64,000 bases of DNA, taken from the NCBI GenBank assembly GCA_016212925.1, contig JACRDF010000003.1, positions 186,001 to 250,000 of the forward strand. Direction: 5' to 3'. Below the pieces are notes generated by a model. That model ran no database searches. It was not told where the DNA came from and saw only the letters and a program-made list of their open reading frames with translations. This document shows, one piece after another, positions 1 to 9,462 of this stretch. Both the position numbers and the translations under genes were made by a program. Source of the DNA: Desulfomonile tiedjei. Lineage in GTDB: Bacteria > Desulfobacterota > Desulfomonilia > Desulfomonilales > Desulfomonilaceae. The number at the start of each line of letters is the position of its first letter. Position 1 is the first letter of the stretch.

Positions 1-60
1 CGGGCACGGCCCGCCCTACGATTGGCCGCAATCGTTCTCGTAGGGCGGGCCGTGCCCGCC
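1..60. repeat. GGCGGGCACGG inverted repeat, copy 1
   Basis: Arms at 1-20 and 39-58 are exact reverse complements (core GGGCACGGCCCGCCCTACG), separated by an 18-base spacer; the left edge touches the window end. The same family recurs at 9634, 41943 and 53858, and with the arms reversed at 31843. It lies just beyond the rfbB stop codon, so it may also fold at the end of that transcript. Confidence 0.85.
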
Positions 61-127
61 AAGAGCGATGATTGTTCGTGGCACTGACGATCGAATTGCT
101 GGTTTTTCGAGTGTCCGCGAACAGTCC

Positions 128-1141
128 TCAGCGGTTGCCGTACCAGGTTTCGTAATATGTCAGGTATTCGCCTGTTCGTATACGTCGCCACCAGGCTTCG
201 TGTTCGATGTACCAACTGATGGTCTGGTTCATTCCGTCTTCAAAGGTGATGGACGGCTCCCAGTTCAGTTCTCGCTTCAGTTTGGACGCGTCCATGGCGT
301 ATCTGCGGTCATGGCCCGGCCTGTCCTTGACGAAACGGACCAGGGACTCCGGTTTGTCGAGCCTGGTACAAATGTACCGGACAATTTCGATGTTAGGGAA
401 TTCACTGTTTCCGCCAATGTTGTAAACCTCGCCCGCGCGGCCCTCGCGTAGGACCCGGTCCACCGCGCGGCAATGATCTACCACGTGAATCCAGTCCCGC
501 ACGTTCCTTCCGTCGCCATAAACCGGCAATTCCCGGTCCTGTACGGCATTTGTGATCATAAGCGGGATGAGCTTCTCCGGGAATTGGTAAGGCCCGTAAT
601 TATTGGAGCACCGAGTAATCACCGTGTCTATTCCATGAGTCTTGTGATACGCGCGGACCAAAAGATCTGCGGCAGCCTTGGATGCCGCGTACGGACTGTT
701 TGGGGCCAGGTGATGTGTTTCAGTAAAGGGGCCGTCTGAGCTATCCAGCGATCCGTAGACCTCATCCGTGGAAATCTGCACGAAACGCCCCACCCCGTGT
801 TCGCGACAAGCATCAAGCAAAACCTGGGTGCCGACCACGTTGGTGCTCACAAATCGGGCGCAGTCCAATATGGAGCGATCCACGTGCGATTCTGCGGCGA
901 AATTGATTACCGCGTCCGGCTTCTCTGACGTTAAAGAGAGGACAAGATCACAATCGGTTATGTCCCCGCGAACTAATCGGTGTCGGTCACCGTAAACTTC
1001 CGCGTCTTGAAGGTTCTCCAGGTTTCCCGCATACGTCAGCAGATCCAGGTTGACTATTCGCACGTCCGGATACGACTCGAGCATGTAAAGAATGAAATTC
1101 GAACCTATGAATCCACAGCCACCTGTGACCAAAAGCTCCAT
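128..1141 (-). CDS. rfbB: dTDP-glucose 4,6-dehydratase
   Basis: Converts dTDP-glucose to dTDP-4-keto-6-deoxyglucose, the second step of dTDP-rhamnose-type sugar supply for surface polysaccharide. The protein opens with the NAD-binding glycine motif TGGCGFIGSN and carries the YxxxK pair (YAASK) of extended short-chain dehydrogenases. I chose ATG at 1141 (337 residues) because GAGG precedes it and because the upstream in-frame ATG at 1177 lies inside a perfect hairpin. It is the third gene of rfbA-rfbC-rfbB on the minus strand. No rfbD reductase is visible; it may lie beyond the window edge. Confidence 0.95.
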   Translation of the reverse strand: MELLVTGGCGFIGSNFILYMLESYPDVRIVNLDLLTYAGNLENLQDAEVYGDRHRLVRGDITDCDLVLSLTSEKPDAVINFAAESHVDRSILDCARFVSTNVVGTQVLLDACREHGVGRFVQISTDEVYGSLDSSDGPFTETHHLAPNSPYAASKAAADLLVRAYHKTHGIDTVITRCSNNYGPYQFPEKLIPLMITNAVQDRELPVYGDGRNVRDWIHVVDHCRAVDRVLREGRAGEVYNIGGNSEFPNIEIVRYICTRLDKPESLVRFVKDRPGHDRRYAMDASKLKRELNWEPSITFEDGMNQTISWYIEHEAWWRRIRTGEYLTYYETWYGNR

Positions 1142-1157
1142 CAGAACCTCGGGGTCG

Positions 1158-1188
1158 CTTTTTGCGGGAAGGACCATCCCGCAAAAAG
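1158..1188 (-). other. intergenic hairpin between rfbC and rfbB
   Basis: A perfect 12-bp stem (1158-1169 with 1177-1188) closes a 7-base loop. Each arm carries five A or T bases at its outer end, as in an AT-flanked bidirectional terminator. It lies inside the rfb operon, upstream of rfbB, so it could be a partial terminator, an attenuator or an RNA processing site. Confidence 0.6.
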
Positions 1189-1228
1189 AGGGTCTCCCAT
1201 CAATTCCCTTGCCGGCTCGCTTACCCGC

Positions 1229-1732
1229 TTAGCCGTCTTTTCTCGTCCAGTCGTAAGGTATTCCCCCGGTGTGAGGGTCAAGCCGATATTCGTCGGGGTC
1301 CGTGCGATTGTACGGTTCCGACGGCACGTTGATGACGTAGGCCTCATATTCGCTGATGCACTTCCAGCCGTGGTGCACACCAGGCGGTATGATGATGAGG
1401 CGAGGGTTGTGCTCTCCCACGAAGATCTCGTTGAGTACTCCGCGAGTAGGGGAATTCTCTCTATCATCGTACAGGACCGCCTTGACCATTCCTCGCACGC
1501 AGGTGAATCGATCCTCCTGTACGCGATGGAAGTGCCAGGCCTTGACCACTCCAGGAAACACCGTGGTAAGGTAAACCTGTCCAAACCCGCTGAAAAAGGG
1601 ATCGTCCCGTCTCATGATTTCCATCAATCGGCCCCGCTCATCAGGGATGACCCTTAGAGGATGGACTAACACACCGTCTATCAACCTGGAATCCGGTTGC
1701 TTGAACTTTTGCTTGTCTAGCGCTGGCTTCAA
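1229..1732 (-). CDS. rfbC: dTDP-4-dehydrorhamnose 3,5-epimerase family protein
   Basis: An RmlC-like cupin of 167 residues, somewhat short for the family. The conserved histidine region appears as WHFHRVQ and the later IIIPPGVHHGW turn matches the RmlC active-site strand. The expected role is epimerising the dTDP-4-keto-6-deoxy sugar made by RfbB. The start is TTG, overlapping the rfbA TGA stop (TTGA), which implies translational coupling; conserved sequence begins soon after it and the first ATG is 37 codons in. The HFH motif differs slightly from classical RmlC, so a related cupin of nucleotide-sugar metabolism is possible. Confidence 0.85.
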   Translation of the reverse strand: MKPALDKQKFKQPDSRLIDGVLVHPLRVIPDERGRLMEIMRRDDPFFSGFGQVYLTTVFPGVVKAWHFHRVQEDRFTCVRGMVKAVLYDDRENSPTRGVLNEIFVGEHNPRLIIIPPGVHHGWKCISEYEAYVINVPSEPYNRTDPDEYRLDPHTGGIPYDWTRKDG

Positions 1733-2457
1733 AGCTTATTGGCCCCTCCTTTGGCCACTAGGTTAGAGGCCTTCAAGAGGGAGTCAAAGGTCCCCGCGTC
1801 GGTCCACCAACCATCGAGTATCGACCACGTCATATCACCTTGTTCGATGTAGAGGTTGTTTACATCCGTGATTTCCAACTCATTCCGTTCGGAGGGGGTC
1901 AGGGTCTTGATAAACTCAAAGACTTGGAAATCATACATGTAAATTCCGGTGACTGCATAAGAAGAGGGCGGATTCGTCGGTTTCTCTTCGATGCGGACCA
2001 CTCGATCCCCTTCCAAAACAGGAACACCGAAGCGCCGCGGGTCATCTACTTCCTTGAGCAGGATTCTGGCTCCAGACGGTTGTTCTTTGTACGCTTCTGC
2101 CGCCTCTGCAATGTTTTTTTCGATAATATTGTCGCCAAGGACCACACAAATTCGCCCGCCGGCCGCGTGGGCTTCGGCCAGCGACAGAGCATCGGCTATG
2201 CCTCCTTCGCCCTCCTGGTAGGCATAGTTTATTTGCTGTACGCCGTATTCCTTGCCGTTCCCGAGGAGGCGGAGAAAGTCTCCGGGATTGTTTCCTCCAG
2301 TGACCACGAGAATATCATTGACGCCGGCATTGACAAGGCACTCTATGGGATATGTAACCATAGGCCTATCGTACACGGGTAACAGGTGCTTGTTGGTGAT
2401 TTTGGTAAGCGGGTACAACCGAGTGCCAAGTCCACCGGCCAAGACTACGCCCTTCAT
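1729..2457 (-). CDS. rfbA: glucose-1-phosphate thymidylyltransferase
   Basis: Makes dTDP-glucose from glucose 1-phosphate and dTTP, the first committed step of the pathway. The N-terminus MKGVVLAGGLGTRLYPLT is the nucleotidyltransferase signature and PVYDRPM follows. ATG at 2457 is chosen because GGAGGGG lies just upstream; this gives 242 residues, the short RmlA type lacking the C-terminal extension of the ~290-residue enzyme. It is the first gene of the three-gene rfb operon, and its stop overlaps the next start. Confidence 0.95.
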   Translation of the reverse strand: MKGVVLAGGLGTRLYPLTKITNKHLLPVYDRPMVTYPIECLVNAGVNDILVVTGGNNPGDFLRLLGNGKEYGVQQINYAYQEGEGGIADALSLAEAHAAGGRICVVLGDNIIEKNIAEAAEAYKEQPSGARILLKEVDDPRRFGVPVLEGDRVVRIEEKPTNPPSSYAVTGIYMYDFQVFEFIKTLTPSERNELEITDVNNLYIEQGDMTWSILDGWWTDAGTFDSLLKASNLVAKGGANKL

Positions 2458-2780
2458 TTGAACCCCTCCGGGGAGACACAAGATAGCGCATGATCCTACC
2501 ATTCCTGCTTTGGGGAGTCAAACCTGGAGGCGCCACTCTTGTTTCATGGACCTCCAGACCTTAACCGGAGACCGAGGAAGCGGAACGACCAGCCATTGAC
2601 TTCCCCCTGAAACTGGGATAATGAGGAATTGTGTCAAAACCCATCTGTTCCTCGTTGGCATAGAGGTCTGTTTCCGGTAATTACCCCTTAATTGAACAGG
2701 GCCGGCGTGCCGCACGCCCCAATGTTATCGCCGAGTCCTTTGTTGGCTGAATTAGGGGTCTTTTCTCCAAGTTAATTATC
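2458..2780. other. divergent intergenic region
   Basis: About 320 bases between rfbA (minus) and the histidine kinase (plus). It should hold promoters for both directions. I see no convincing -35/-10 pair and no gene. Confidence 0.5.
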
Positions 2781-4694
2781 ATGAAGCGATCACACAATAT
2801 TAAGGTGTCACGCGGCAAAGGAGAAATGATTCAGATCAGCTCAGATGAGTTTCTGGAAAGTTTTCCCGACTCCGCGGCACTGATTGCTCCTAACGCAACA
2901 ATCCTAAGGATGAACTCGCGATTGGCGGGAGTTGCAGGAAGTGTTGACGCGCGTCCCTGCTATGAGGTCCTCGCGGGGCTGTCTTCGTACTGTCCTTTCT
3001 GTCCTTTCGAGGACCTTATAAGAGGAGCCGCGGGGCCAATAGAAGGCGGCCTTCGAGAAAGGCAGGGAACAACACGCTCTGTTGACGTACGCTTTTTGCC
3101 TCGAGTAGGCGAAAGCGGGATGATACTGGAGCTTGAAAGAGATCTGAAGGACCCGGTCCGGGTAATCAATTGGTCGAAGGCCGGCGACTCCCATTCCTAC
3201 ACTCTGAAGAAGCTGACAGACCTCTTGGCGGTCAGTAGAGACTTGATGGGAAACGCCCCGTTCGATGAAAAAATGAATAGTGTCTTGAAGCACGTTGTTA
3301 GCTCGCTGGATGTGGCTCTGGGAGCTACAGTATGGGCCAAAGTCGACGACAAGACCTATGGAGCCGCTCCGAGGAAGCCGACCGCAAAAACGGAAGGAAA
3401 AGTGATCAAGGTCGGAGGACTACCCCGCGGACACCTCTACGCCGCGTGTCCCGCGCGAGAATGCCTTGCGCCGGAAGACGAGTATGTTCTGGAGGAGACC
3501 GCGGACCTGATCGGACGCCAGGTCGAAATATACGACCTCGAAGCCCAGCTAAGGCATTCCGAACAAAGGTACAAGAAACTGGCCGCAAATTTGGCCAAAG
3601 AGATTTGGACCCGAACCGAGGCTTTGGCCAAGGAGACCGGTTACCTGGAGGGCATTCTCAGGTGCTGTGACGACATGATCATTACCACCGATCTGGAGCA
3701 ACGGATCGTCGAATTCAACCCGGCTGCCGAGAGAATTCTCGGCTATACGTCCGAAGACATTCAGGGAAAAAAGATAACGGATATATGGATAAATGCCAGC
3801 GAGCGGGACAAGATTCTGGAAGAGATAACGGTTTCGGGCGGAATTCGCAATTACGAGACCCGTCTGAAGACAAAATCAGGGGAAATCCGCGAGATTTCAT
3901 TAACCCTGTCGCTTCTCAGGGATGAGGAGGATAGGATTCTCGGCACCGTCGGCGTCAGCAAAGACATCGGCAGAGAATTGGCCATCAAGCGGGAATTGGA
4001 ACAGCTCAATCAGAATTACCGCGAGACCATACATTTCATCAGCCACGAAACCAAGAATTCCCTCATAGTAATAGGGGGTTTTGTCAGGAGGCTCCTGGAA
4101 AGTGAGACCGAACAGGAGCGGGTCGAGCAGTTGAAAATCGTTTATCACCACGCTCAGTTCCTGGAGGCCATGAGCCGCGATTTTCTCATGATGGCGGAAC
4201 TGGAACACGGCGAATTCCAAGTTCGCAAGCGGCCGATAAAGAACTTTTACGAGGAAGTAATCCTTCCCGCGATGGTGGGGCTCAAGGAACGCTATCCGGA
4301 CTCTTTCAGGAGTTACGACTCAAGCATGGGTGGCGTCGGGTCCATTCAACTCTCAGGTGACCCCGCGCTCTTGGAAGTGGTGTACAGAAATCTTTTCGGC
4401 AACGCTTTGAAGTATCGCTATCCCGACGGTAAGATAGCGTACGGAGTTGTGGACAACGGAGATTCGTACATCCTCAATGTATGGAATGAAGGGCCAGGGG
4501 TTAAGCGGAGCGAAGTAATCAAAATCTTCGACAAGTTTTATCGGGTGCGTGACGAGACGACTCGCGACAAGCGTGGAACAGGGCTCGGCCTTTTTAACAT
4601 CCGCAGAATCGTCGAAGCCCATGGGGGGCGCATCTGGTGCGAAACTGAGCCCGGGAGGTGGGTCAACTTCCTCTTTTACCTTCCCAAGGAATGA
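2781..4694 (+). CDS. PAS-domain sensor histidine kinase
   Basis: A soluble sensor kinase of 637 residues with no membrane segment. Residues ~20-130 form a divergent PAS-like region with cysteines at about 60, 71 and 74 (CPFCPF), possibly a metal or redox site. A coiled stretch leads to a second PAS domain at ~285-400. The H-box FISHETKNS has His near 422; N-box, NEGPGV and GTGLGL mark the HATPase domain. No response regulator is adjacent, so its partner is elsewhere. The start is uncertain: ATG 2781 lacks a clear ribosome site, while ATG 2826 has AAGGAG but very close. Confidence 0.9.
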   Translation: MKRSHNIKVSRGKGEMIQISSDEFLESFPDSAALIAPNATILRMNSRLAGVAGSVDARPCYEVLAGLSSYCPFCPFEDLIRGAAGPIEGGLRERQGTTRSVDVRFLPRVGESGMILELERDLKDPVRVINWSKAGDSHSYTLKKLTDLLAVSRDLMGNAPFDEKMNSVLKHVVSSLDVALGATVWAKVDDKTYGAAPRKPTAKTEGKVIKVGGLPRGHLYAACPARECLAPEDEYVLEETADLIGRQVEIYDLEAQLRHSEQRYKKLAANLAKEIWTRTEALAKETGYLEGILRCCDDMIITTDLEQRIVEFNPAAERILGYTSEDIQGKKITDIWINASERDKILEEITVSGGIRNYETRLKTKSGEIREISLTLSLLRDEEDRILGTVGVSKDIGRELAIKRELEQLNQNYRETIHFISHETKNSLIVIGGFVRRLLESETEQERVEQLKIVYHHAQFLEAMSRDFLMMAELEHGEFQVRKRPIKNFYEEVILPAMVGLKERYPDSFRSYDSSMGGVGSIQLSGDPALLEVVYRNLFGNALKYRYPDGKIAYGVVDNGDSYILNVWNEGPGVKRSEVIKIFDKFYRVRDETTRDKRGTGLGLFNIRRIVEAHGGRIWCETEPGRWVNFLFYLPKE

Positions 4695-4741
4695 TCCCCA
4701 TTCGATAAGACTCGATCCCGATCAGGTGTGATTGCTTGACG

Positions 4742-5788
4742 CTACTTCTGATTCGCCGCAATCTGTTTAGGGTTCTTGGTCACCACAGGAGGAATTCTAA
4801 CCCTGGTTGCCTCCTTGAGCGCTTTACGATACACCAATCGAGTATCTCGGAAGTGATCCGGGCTCCCCAGAACCACGATGAGAAAAACGTTTCGTCCGGG
4901 TACGAATTCCGTAGCCAGACAGTGTCCCGCCTTGGAAGTGTAGCCCGTTTTTCCCCCTATGAGCGGAAGATTGTCGCGAAGAAGTTTGTTGGTGGTCCTG
5001 ACTGAATAGCCGGACTTTTCCATGCTGCTGGCAAGCACATGGCTCCTCTTGAGGCATATCTCGCGGACTGTCGGATGCGCAAAGGCCACTTGGGCTATTC
5101 GAGCGATCTCGCGAGCTGTGGATAAATTGGACTCCACATCCTCAGAGTCCTTGGCGTCTTTGGATTCCTTAAGGTCTTTGCCGTTGTCGGCCTTCTTGTC
5201 CAGGCCGCTGGCGGTATAAAAGATCGTCTGCTTGGTTCCCAAGGAGCGGACTTTTTTGTTCATTGCCTTGATGAAGGCTCCGCTTCCGCCTGGGAGGCCG
5301 CACGCCAGGGTTTCAGCGCAATCGTTTCCCGAACCTATCAGCAATCCGTGCAACAGGTCCCCCACTGAGACAGTGTCACCCGGCTTCAGTCCGACTACCG
5401 ACTTGGGGATTTTCTTGATGTGTTCCGGGACGGTGAGCTTTTGGGACATGGGCATATGTTCGAGGGCCACCAGAGCTGTAACCAGCTTTGTCAGGCTGGC
5501 AATGGGTACCTGTTGGTCGGCATTTCTGGCCCAGAGGGTCTGGTTGCCGGCCAGATCCACACAGTAACCGGCCTTTGCCTCCACCCCTCGGGAGGCAGGC
5601 TTGCTCTTTTTTTTCTCAGCCTTTTTCTTCAGGATCTTCTTCTTGGTAAGTTTGTGGTGAGCGGCCTGAGCCGACCTGGCTTCTGCGAAAGCCGGCAGCA
5701 TGGCCCACGAAAAGATGAGCAAAAAGAAAATGCCCAGAACTATGGACGACCTGGAGCGTATCAACGATGACAATGATAGATTCCTCAC
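4742..5788 (-). CDS. D-alanyl-D-alanine carboxypeptidase, peptidase S11
   Basis: A periplasmic low-molecular-weight penicillin-binding protein that trims the terminal D-Ala from peptidoglycan stem peptides. It has an N-terminal signal segment (~15-35), then a very basic linker (~45-63). Catalytic motifs are SLTK (98-101), SGND (153-156) and KTG (280-282). A Lys/Asp/Ser-rich insertion (~198-223) interrupts the catalytic domain. At 348 residues it lacks the C-terminal PBP5-type domain. The GTG start at 5788 has no good ribosome site; TTG at 5773 with GAGG upstream is an alternative. Confidence 0.92.
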   Translation of the reverse strand: MRNLSLSSLIRSRSSIVLGIFFLLIFSWAMLPAFAEARSAQAAHHKLTKKKILKKKAEKKKSKPASRGVEAKAGYCVDLAGNQTLWARNADQQVPIASLTKLVTALVALEHMPMSQKLTVPEHIKKIPKSVVGLKPGDTVSVGDLLHGLLIGSGNDCAETLACGLPGGSGAFIKAMNKKVRSLGTKQTIFYTASGLDKKADNGKDLKESKDAKDSEDVESNLSTAREIARIAQVAFAHPTVREICLKRSHVLASSMEKSGYSVRTTNKLLRDNLPLIGGKTGYTSKAGHCLATEFVPGRNVFLIVVLGSPDHFRDTRLVYRKALKEATRVRIPPVVTKNPKQIAANQK

Positions 5789-6419
5789 TTACAGCTAGAT
5801 ATGGTACATTGCAACAGTTTTATCTTGTTAAATTCATCTCTTACTGGGCCAATCTATAGCATACTTCCATCATTTTGGGAAGTTATTTTTCTTGGCCGTC
5901 GAAATACATGCAGAAATATTGCCTCTATAGTTACAGAATTTCTCTAAAGCTCTTCCTCAATGGCAACCTCGCGTCGTCCCGGAAAATCTTGGATTGAAGT
6001 CCAGGGCAGGCGCCGGGACCTGCTTCATACCAGTTGCCAAAAAAGTAATGTCCGTTTGGCCGCGAGATGATCAGTCTGGTTTTCAGACCTTATCGACGGG
6101 GCCTATTTTGCCAAAGCGTTACAATGTCCTGGGTTCCCGCGAAAGCGGGAACCCAGGAAAGACCTCTGGATTCCTGCTTCCGCAGGAATGACGGAATGGG
6201 GGGCCTGCAACTCGGACAAAAATTGTGGCAACGGCCATATTCCCGATTTGGGCTTCCGCCGGAACGACGCGAACACGTGATCGCTAATTAGTCAGGTTAA
6301 TTACCGTACGCTGTCAGGACCGCAACGAATTCCTTCCTGAACACAAACTCGCAGCTTGCTTTTTGAGCGGCAAAAGAGCGGTGAGTCAAGATAGGCAGGT
6401 CCAAAAGTTGAGTATGAGT
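5789..6419. other. gene-free interval with MITE-like element
   Basis: About 630 bases without a convincing gene. Most of it is the inverted-repeat element at 6027-6240. The remainder, 6241-6419, is the 3' flank of the esterase-like gene with no recognised signal. Confidence 0.6.
6027..6240. repeat. MITE-like element, family 1, copy A
   Basis: Imperfect terminal inverted repeats of about 27 bases: the left end contains GTTGCCAAAAAAGTAATGTC, and the right end reads as GTTGCCACAATTTTTGTCCG on the opposite strand. The centre is a palindromic core with GGTTCCCGCGAAAGCGGGAA and TTCCTGCTTCCGCAGGAAT. Ends and core both match copies at 22241, 37938 and 40077, so the whole unit moves or amplifies together. 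No coding capacity. Confidence 0.8.
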
Positions 6420-7547
6420 CTACCAAAGACCCCGAAGAGAACCCTCTCCGGTCTGCGGCTTTGAGTCTGCCTTGCGTCTTTGGGGTTCCGGACCTCCGAC
6501 AGGAGGAGTCGAAGCCATACGCTCCCGTGGCTGGTCGGTGTTTATTCCAAGTGCCCGAGCGTTCCTCTTGAACTGTTTGGCGAACCAGTACAGCGCCTGA
6601 TGACCGTTGGGATAGCGGTATGCGCAATAACCATGGCCGCAACTTTGAAACACATTTACGTCGACGGGAAACCCGGCGGCTTTCATATCTTGAACCAGGT
6701 CATACAGCCTCCCCCGATTGCTATACGAATTGCAGCCGTCTTTCTCGTTGGTGTTTATGTTGTAAGTTATGCCACCGGCCTTGCGTATCCTGGCTACATT
6801 GCTCCTCCAGACGTCACCGGTCATGGGATAACTGCCCAGGTCGGTCTGCTGGCCGCCTGCGTAAGCAAAGATGTCAGGTCTGCGAGCAGATATAATGATA
6901 GCCTGGGCCGCACCCGCGCACGCCCCGTCAATCCCTCTGAAGCGCCGATCCGGGACAGTCCGGTAGTGAGTGTCGATGAAGGGGATTACTTCTCCGATCA
7001 GGTATTTTTCGTAATGGGCCGTGTTTCCACCGCCGGGGTTCCAGAGGGAGACAACAATGACATCTTCGTATGGCTCTTCCTGCAGCCAGCGATTGAAAAC
7101 ACGAAGCTCTTCATTATTCACATTGTCCTGAAAACTCGCGGCGGAAAGATTGCCCGACTTCAGGTTGTCCATTGTCAGAGGGGTTTTGCACCACACCGAC
7201 CAATAGGTGGCTCCGCCCAATTCAGGGCCATTGTCCCATCCGGATTTTCCACCCAGCAAATAGACTACCCCATATCGCCGGTCCAGGTTTGTCTCATAGT
7301 CTTCAGGCAAGACGACGTGAACAGGGAAGGGGCCCGGCACTTCTACGCCGCCCTTGGCCTTGGCGCTGGGATAAACGTCTGAATGTACTCGTACCACCTC
7401 TATGTAATGCTTGGTCCGGAGGAACTTTGTGCGTGCCTCGATTTCAGCCCAAGGCTCTTCCTTTGGGGCGGCAAACCCGACCCAGGTCAAAACCGGCAGC
7501 AAAAACAGAGCCATTGCCAGCGATAGGATTTTAGGTGAAATCTTCAT
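6420..7547 (-). CDS. exported esterase-like alpha/beta hydrolase
   Basis: Resembles the esterase D / antigen 85-type family of alpha/beta hydrolases. ATG 7547 follows GGAGGCGTT and begins a signal peptide (1-26), giving 375 residues. YGVVYLLGG (~92-100) and the acidic/His region near 300-306 (QSCGHGY) fit the fold. The nucleophile elbow, normally G-x-S-x-G, reads G-A-C-A-G (208-212), with Cys210 where Ser is expected; it may be a cysteine hydrolase or an inactive relative. The C-terminal ~45 residues are low complexity. It lies 82 bases downstream of the NlpC/P60-like gene on the same strand. Confidence 0.75.
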   Translation of the reverse strand: MKISPKILSLAMALFLLPVLTWVGFAAPKEEPWAEIEARTKFLRTKHYIEVVRVHSDVYPSAKAKGGVEVPGPFPVHVVLPEDYETNLDRRYGVVYLLGGKSGWDNGPELGGATYWSVWCKTPLTMDNLKSGNLSAASFQDNVNNEELRVFNRWLQEEPYEDVIVVSLWNPGGGNTAHYEKYLIGEVIPFIDTHYRTVPDRRFRGIDGACAGAAQAIIISARRPDIFAYAGGQQTDLGSYPMTGDVWRSNVARIRKAGGITYNINTNEKDGCNSYSNRGRLYDLVQDMKAAGFPVDVNVFQSCGHGYCAYRYPNGHQALYWFAKQFKRNARALGINTDQPRERMASTPPVGGPEPQRRKADSKPQTGEGSLRGLW

Positions 7548-7629
7548 AACGCCTCCAGATACACAAACCAGGGTTGCATAAATCCCTTTCCTAGGACACA
7601 AGCCTCCATACCCCTTTGCCATTAGTGAA

Positions 7630-9462
7630 TCATCGAACCGTCACGTTATAGGTCCGCACCGGGAACCCTTGCTGATCTATCGCGTCCGACGAAGCTGGCT
7701 CCATACGGATCACGCTGCTCTTCACGTTCACCCCTCTCAGAGCGCACCGCACGTACAGCGGATAGGTTCCGGGCCTGCCTGCCTGAAGCTGGATGGTCAG
7801 ATCGTACCTTTTGTTTTCTCCCCACAGCTCGATCCAGCGTTCAGCCATGGGCACCTTTGTCCGAATTTTGTCGGTTGTTACGGAAAGCACCGTGCTGCCA
7901 GGCCCGTAAATCCGCCCCGGTTTTGCCGAAACCAGTTTCAGTCCGGAGGGATCAGGCGAAGAGACCGTTATGCCGCCGTAATCTGACTCGGCCCCTTTGT
8001 TCTCGGCCTCCACTGTGACCGAGAATGTTTGGCCCGATTGGACCGCCGAAGGAACTTTCACAGCCAAAATCTTTGGATTGGCTTCTCGGGGTTTGGCCAC
8101 TTCGAACACATTGGCGCACCATTGCGCGCCGTCTATGCGAACTTCCTCGAGGTACTTCCCCTCACGGACGAGTGCCGCAGCCGCTTTGCCGAAATCCGCC
8201 GGATACACTGCGGTCAACTCGCCGTTAGCCGGGGGGATGCTGCCTTTGTACTGGACAGGACCTTCAGGGCCCTGGAGTAGGATCTGGACTTCGCGAGGCG
8301 CATTCCCTCTGTTGCAAAACCAGAATCTTACGCCACTCTTGGTTTCGTCCGCAAAGCGGGGAATGCTGGTAACTAAATCCGGCATGGCCTTGAATACCTT
8401 GCCGGACAGATGATTCAGCGCGAGGTTGGGGCCTTCCTGAGCGCCGGCGGAAGGGGCTGTTGGGCTCGATTGCGGGGTGCGGCTCCCGGTGGAAGCCAGT
8501 CCGCCGGATTCGGGTTTCGGCGAAACACTCTCCGGTGCAACAGGCTTCGGTCCGGACGCGGCCGATGGGTCTGCCGCAGGTTTCGAATCCTGATCCGCTC
8601 TTTGCGAAGTCGTCGGGGGTTGGGTCTGAGGTTCCGCCTGGGCCTCGACCGGCGCGGTCAAGTCCGGGAGTACGGCTTCCACGACGAGGATCTTCTTGCT
8701 ATCGTCCCGGTCTCCTCTGAACTGCGACATGAGCCGATTCATGCCCTGAGGCGAGTTGAGGTTCATGCGGTGGACATTGCTTCTGTGAGTCGCATGGTAA
8801 AGCCAAACTCCGCCTTTCCCGTCCGGGAGCATAAGCACCACGTGGTAGTGAAGCAGCTTATAGCCTTTTTTCTTAGTAGGCTTGCTGATGCTGCCCAGAT
8901 AGGCTCGGCCGGGTTTCATCTGGGCCATGACCCTCTGCCAGGCCTGCATGTCGTTGAGATCAAATCCGACAAGAGTCGTGCCGTCGAAATTCTCCACGGA
9001 GTAGGCTCTACCATCGGGCATGATTACCTTGCGGGAGCGGCCCTCGGTGAGGTTCATGACCAGGTCCCATCCGAAATCCCAATCTTTTCCCAGAGCAGAC
9101 CCCGGGCCACTGTTTCCCTGCCGGTCGCGAGTGACTTGTTCCAGCGTCCAATTCTTGTCCAAGAGGAACCGGCAGGCCGATACGACCAGACCGCTGCAAT
9201 TCAAGCCTGGAGTCTCGAAGAATTTGTCCGGGTCTGCAAAGGTGGTGAAGTGCCCTTCGCCGTCGAGCGCGCCATCGTCCCGATAAGGAATTCCCAAATG
9301 GGTGTTCGCAATTTCAATAGGGTCGGTCTTTTCCGCGATATTCTTTTCCCAGAGGCATTCCGGGGCGAAGATCTGGTCGCCCGACACCAAACCCGCGGCC
9401 ATTAACAATAGGCCGACTGATGCCAACGTGAGGATGTTGATCTTATTTCGGGTAATATTCAC
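7630..9462 (-). CDS. exported NlpC/P60-like protein with C-terminal repeat-like domains
   Basis: An exported protein of about 610 residues. After a signal segment, the N-terminal third has LNCSGLVVSACRF (candidate catalytic Cys) and LLHYHVVLML (candidate His), the arrangement of NlpC/P60-type papain-fold peptidases that cut cell-wall peptides. A Pro/Ser/Gln-rich linker follows (~275-345), then beta-rich modules that look like adhesion or CARDB-type domains. GTG 9462 is preferred over TTG 9465 because GGAGG is better spaced. Probably co-transcribed with the esterase-like gene. The family assignment rests on motifs only. Confidence 0.65.
   Translation of the reverse strand: MNITRNKINILTLASVGLLLMAAGLVSGDQIFAPECLWEKNIAEKTDPIEIANTHLGIPYRDDGALDGEGHFTTFADPDKFFETPGLNCSGLVVSACRFLLDKNWTLEQVTRDRQGNSGPGSALGKDWDFGWDLVMNLTEGRSRKVIMPDGRAYSVENFDGTTLVGFDLNDMQAWQRVMAQMKPGRAYLGSISKPTKKKGYKLLHYHVVLMLPDGKGGVWLYHATHRSNVHRMNLNSPQGMNRLMSQFRGDRDDSKKILVVEAVLPDLTAPVEAQAEPQTQPPTTSQRADQDSKPAADPSAASGPKPVAPESVSPKPESGGLASTGSRTPQSSPTAPSAGAQEGPNLALNHLSGKVFKAMPDLVTSIPRFADETKSGVRFWFCNRGNAPREVQILLQGPEGPVQYKGSIPPANGELTAVYPADFGKAAAALVREGKYLEEVRIDGAQWCANVFEVAKPREANPKILAVKVPSAVQSGQTFSVTVEAENKGAESDYGGITVSSPDPSGLKLVSAKPGRIYGPGSTVLSVTTDKIRTKVPMAERWIELWGENKRYDLTIQLQAGRPGTYPLYVRCALRGVNVKSSVIRMEPASSDAIDQQGFPVRTYNVTVR

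Noticed and set aside
8410-9405. 331-codon open frame on the plus strand
   Set aside because: Lies opposite the NlpC/P60-like gene, with an arginine-rich composition typical of antisense frames and no ribosome site.
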